Shown here: positions 5,533-6,113 of the stretch, piece by piece
How the letters are laid out: the number at the start of each line of letters is the position of its first letter
Position numbering within the stretch: position 1 is the first letter of the stretch
Assembly (NCBI GenBank): GCA_002477505.1
Contig: DLQB01000095.1
Location: 1-6,113, forward strand
Source: Flavobacteriales bacterium UBA7443
Lineage (GTDB): Bacteria > Bacteroidota > Bacteroidia > Flavobacteriales_D > Sanyastnellaceae
Length of the DNA stretch: 6,113 nucleotides
Direction: 5' to 3'
Program-made: the position numbers and the translations under genes
The notes under the pieces: generated by a model
Told to the model about the DNA's origin: nothing
The model's input: only the letters and a program-made list of their open reading frames with translations
Databases searched by the model: none

Positions 5533-6113
5533 ATGAAGCACATCATTACGCTCCTGCTCCTCTTCACTGCTACTGTATCCGCCCCACTCGTTGCACAAGT
5601 CATTGTGCCCATTGACAATTACTCCGTAAATTTTTATGGCCAAGTCCAGCTCTCCATCGAAGGCGAATCGGGCAAGTATTACATCTTAGAAGCAGAGCAC
5701 AGCCCTGCATTTACCTGGCCTTCTTCAATCACCATGGGTTTGAACGGAACCATGGTCATTTCCGAACCAGGCGCAGCCTATCCCATCGAAAACTACACCA
5801 TCTGGGAGTATGATGTTTCAAATCCCGGAGACATCGATGGAGACGGTACTGATGACATCACCGAATTTCAGAATATGCCGACGGATGCACCTCTGAATTA
5901 TGCGGAACCTGTCAATTTCATTGACGGCGCCACTTCCGTTCCAGATGCGGAAACATTCATGGAGCTCGCGGCTGTCAACAACGTGGGCTGGGCGCCATTC
6001 TTGGATGATCAGCTCTACGTGAAATTCGGAATCCTGAACCGGGATACACCTGAGCCACAAGTCTACTTCATCAATAGCAACACGCACGGCGTGCACTATG
6101 GCTTTTGGAATGC
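5533..6113 (+). CDS. Exported protein with EF-hand calcium loop, 3' end beyond window
   Basis: 193 codons are visible with no stop, so the C-terminus, and any T9SS tail, lies outside the window. Residues 1-22 are a signal peptide (MKHIITLLLLFTATVSAPLVAQ, cleavage around LVAQ). The following 70 residues are beta-rich (VNFYGQVQLSIEGESGKYYI). Residues 100-111 form a canonical EF-hand loop, D-x-D-x-D-G-x-x-D-x-x-E (D100, D102, D104, D108, E111), so calcium binding is likely. The stretch 152-193 (GWAPFLDDQLYVKFGI, QVYFINSNTHGVHYGFW) recalls, from memory only, an N-terminal region of large secreted Bacteroidota proteins that continue into other domains; I cannot name the family safely. The start fits: it puts a Lys/His-headed hydrophobic leader first and lies 130 bases after the preceding terminator. 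Function is unknown; an extracellular or periplasmic location is well supported. Confidence 0.8.
   Translation, partial: MKHIITLLLLFTATVSAPLVAQVIVPIDNYSVNFYGQVQLSIEGESGKYYILEAEHSPAFTWPSSITMGLNGTMVISEPGAAYPIENYTIWEYDVSNPGDIDGDGTDDITEFQNMPTDAPLNYAEPVNFIDGATSVPDAETFMELAAVNNVGWAPFLDDQLYVKFGILNRDTPEPQVYFINSNTHGVHYGFWN

Noticed and set aside
5361..5618. Reverse-strand open frame of 85 codons
   Set aside because: It runs through the terminator hairpin and over the start and signal peptide of the last gene. It has no motif of its own.
5818..6096. Reverse-strand open frame of 92 codons
   Set aside because: It lies fully antisense to the last gene, where the forward strand encodes an EF-hand loop and coherent beta-rich sequence.

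Overview
The window looks like chromosomal DNA of a Bacteroidota bacterium, probably a free-living or marine Flavobacteriia-type lineage, with GC content near one half. The main evidence is two long secreted proteins that each end in a type A sorting domain of the type IX secretion system (T9SS), which is found in this phylum. The genes also lack clear Shine-Dalgarno sites, and one has a Bacteroidota-style TTG / TAnnTTTG promoter candidate. Genus cannot be judged from this stretch.

Layout from left to right: (1) A secreted alkaline-phosphatase-superfamily phosphodiesterase, complete, starting four bases into the window. A LamG-like lectin fold interrupts its catalytic domain, and it ends in a T9SS tail. 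(2) On the opposite strand and convergent with it, trmL, a housekeeping tRNA wobble-base 2'-O-methyltransferase. (3) A small four-helix membrane protein of unknown function, with its own promoter candidate and a strong intrinsic terminator. (4) A 742-residue secreted multidomain protein: signal peptide, cupredoxin-like domain lacking most copper ligands, two fasciclin (FAS1) domains, two related beta-rich modules and a T9SS tail. It is followed by two adjacent hairpins, the second an intrinsic terminator. (5) The first 193 codons of another exported protein, with a canonical EF-hand calcium loop, running off the right edge.

The genes do not form one operon. trmL is on the other strand, and terminators follow genes 3 and 4. 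What genes 1, 4 and 5 share is destination: all carry signal peptides, and 1 and 4 should be passed by T9SS to the cell surface or medium. Fasciclin, LamG and calcium-loop modules suggest surface adhesion or glycan/matrix contact, while gene 1 would hydrolyse phosphoesters. I see no convincing evidence of a new multi-gene system. The most unusual points are domain architectures: the LamG insertion inside a phosphodiesterase fold, a possible shifted catalytic nucleophile in that enzyme, and the apparently copper-dead cupredoxin fused to fasciclin domains. No tRNA, rRNA, CRISPR array, insertion sequence or long DNA repeat was seen. No intergenic gap exceeds 300 bases.
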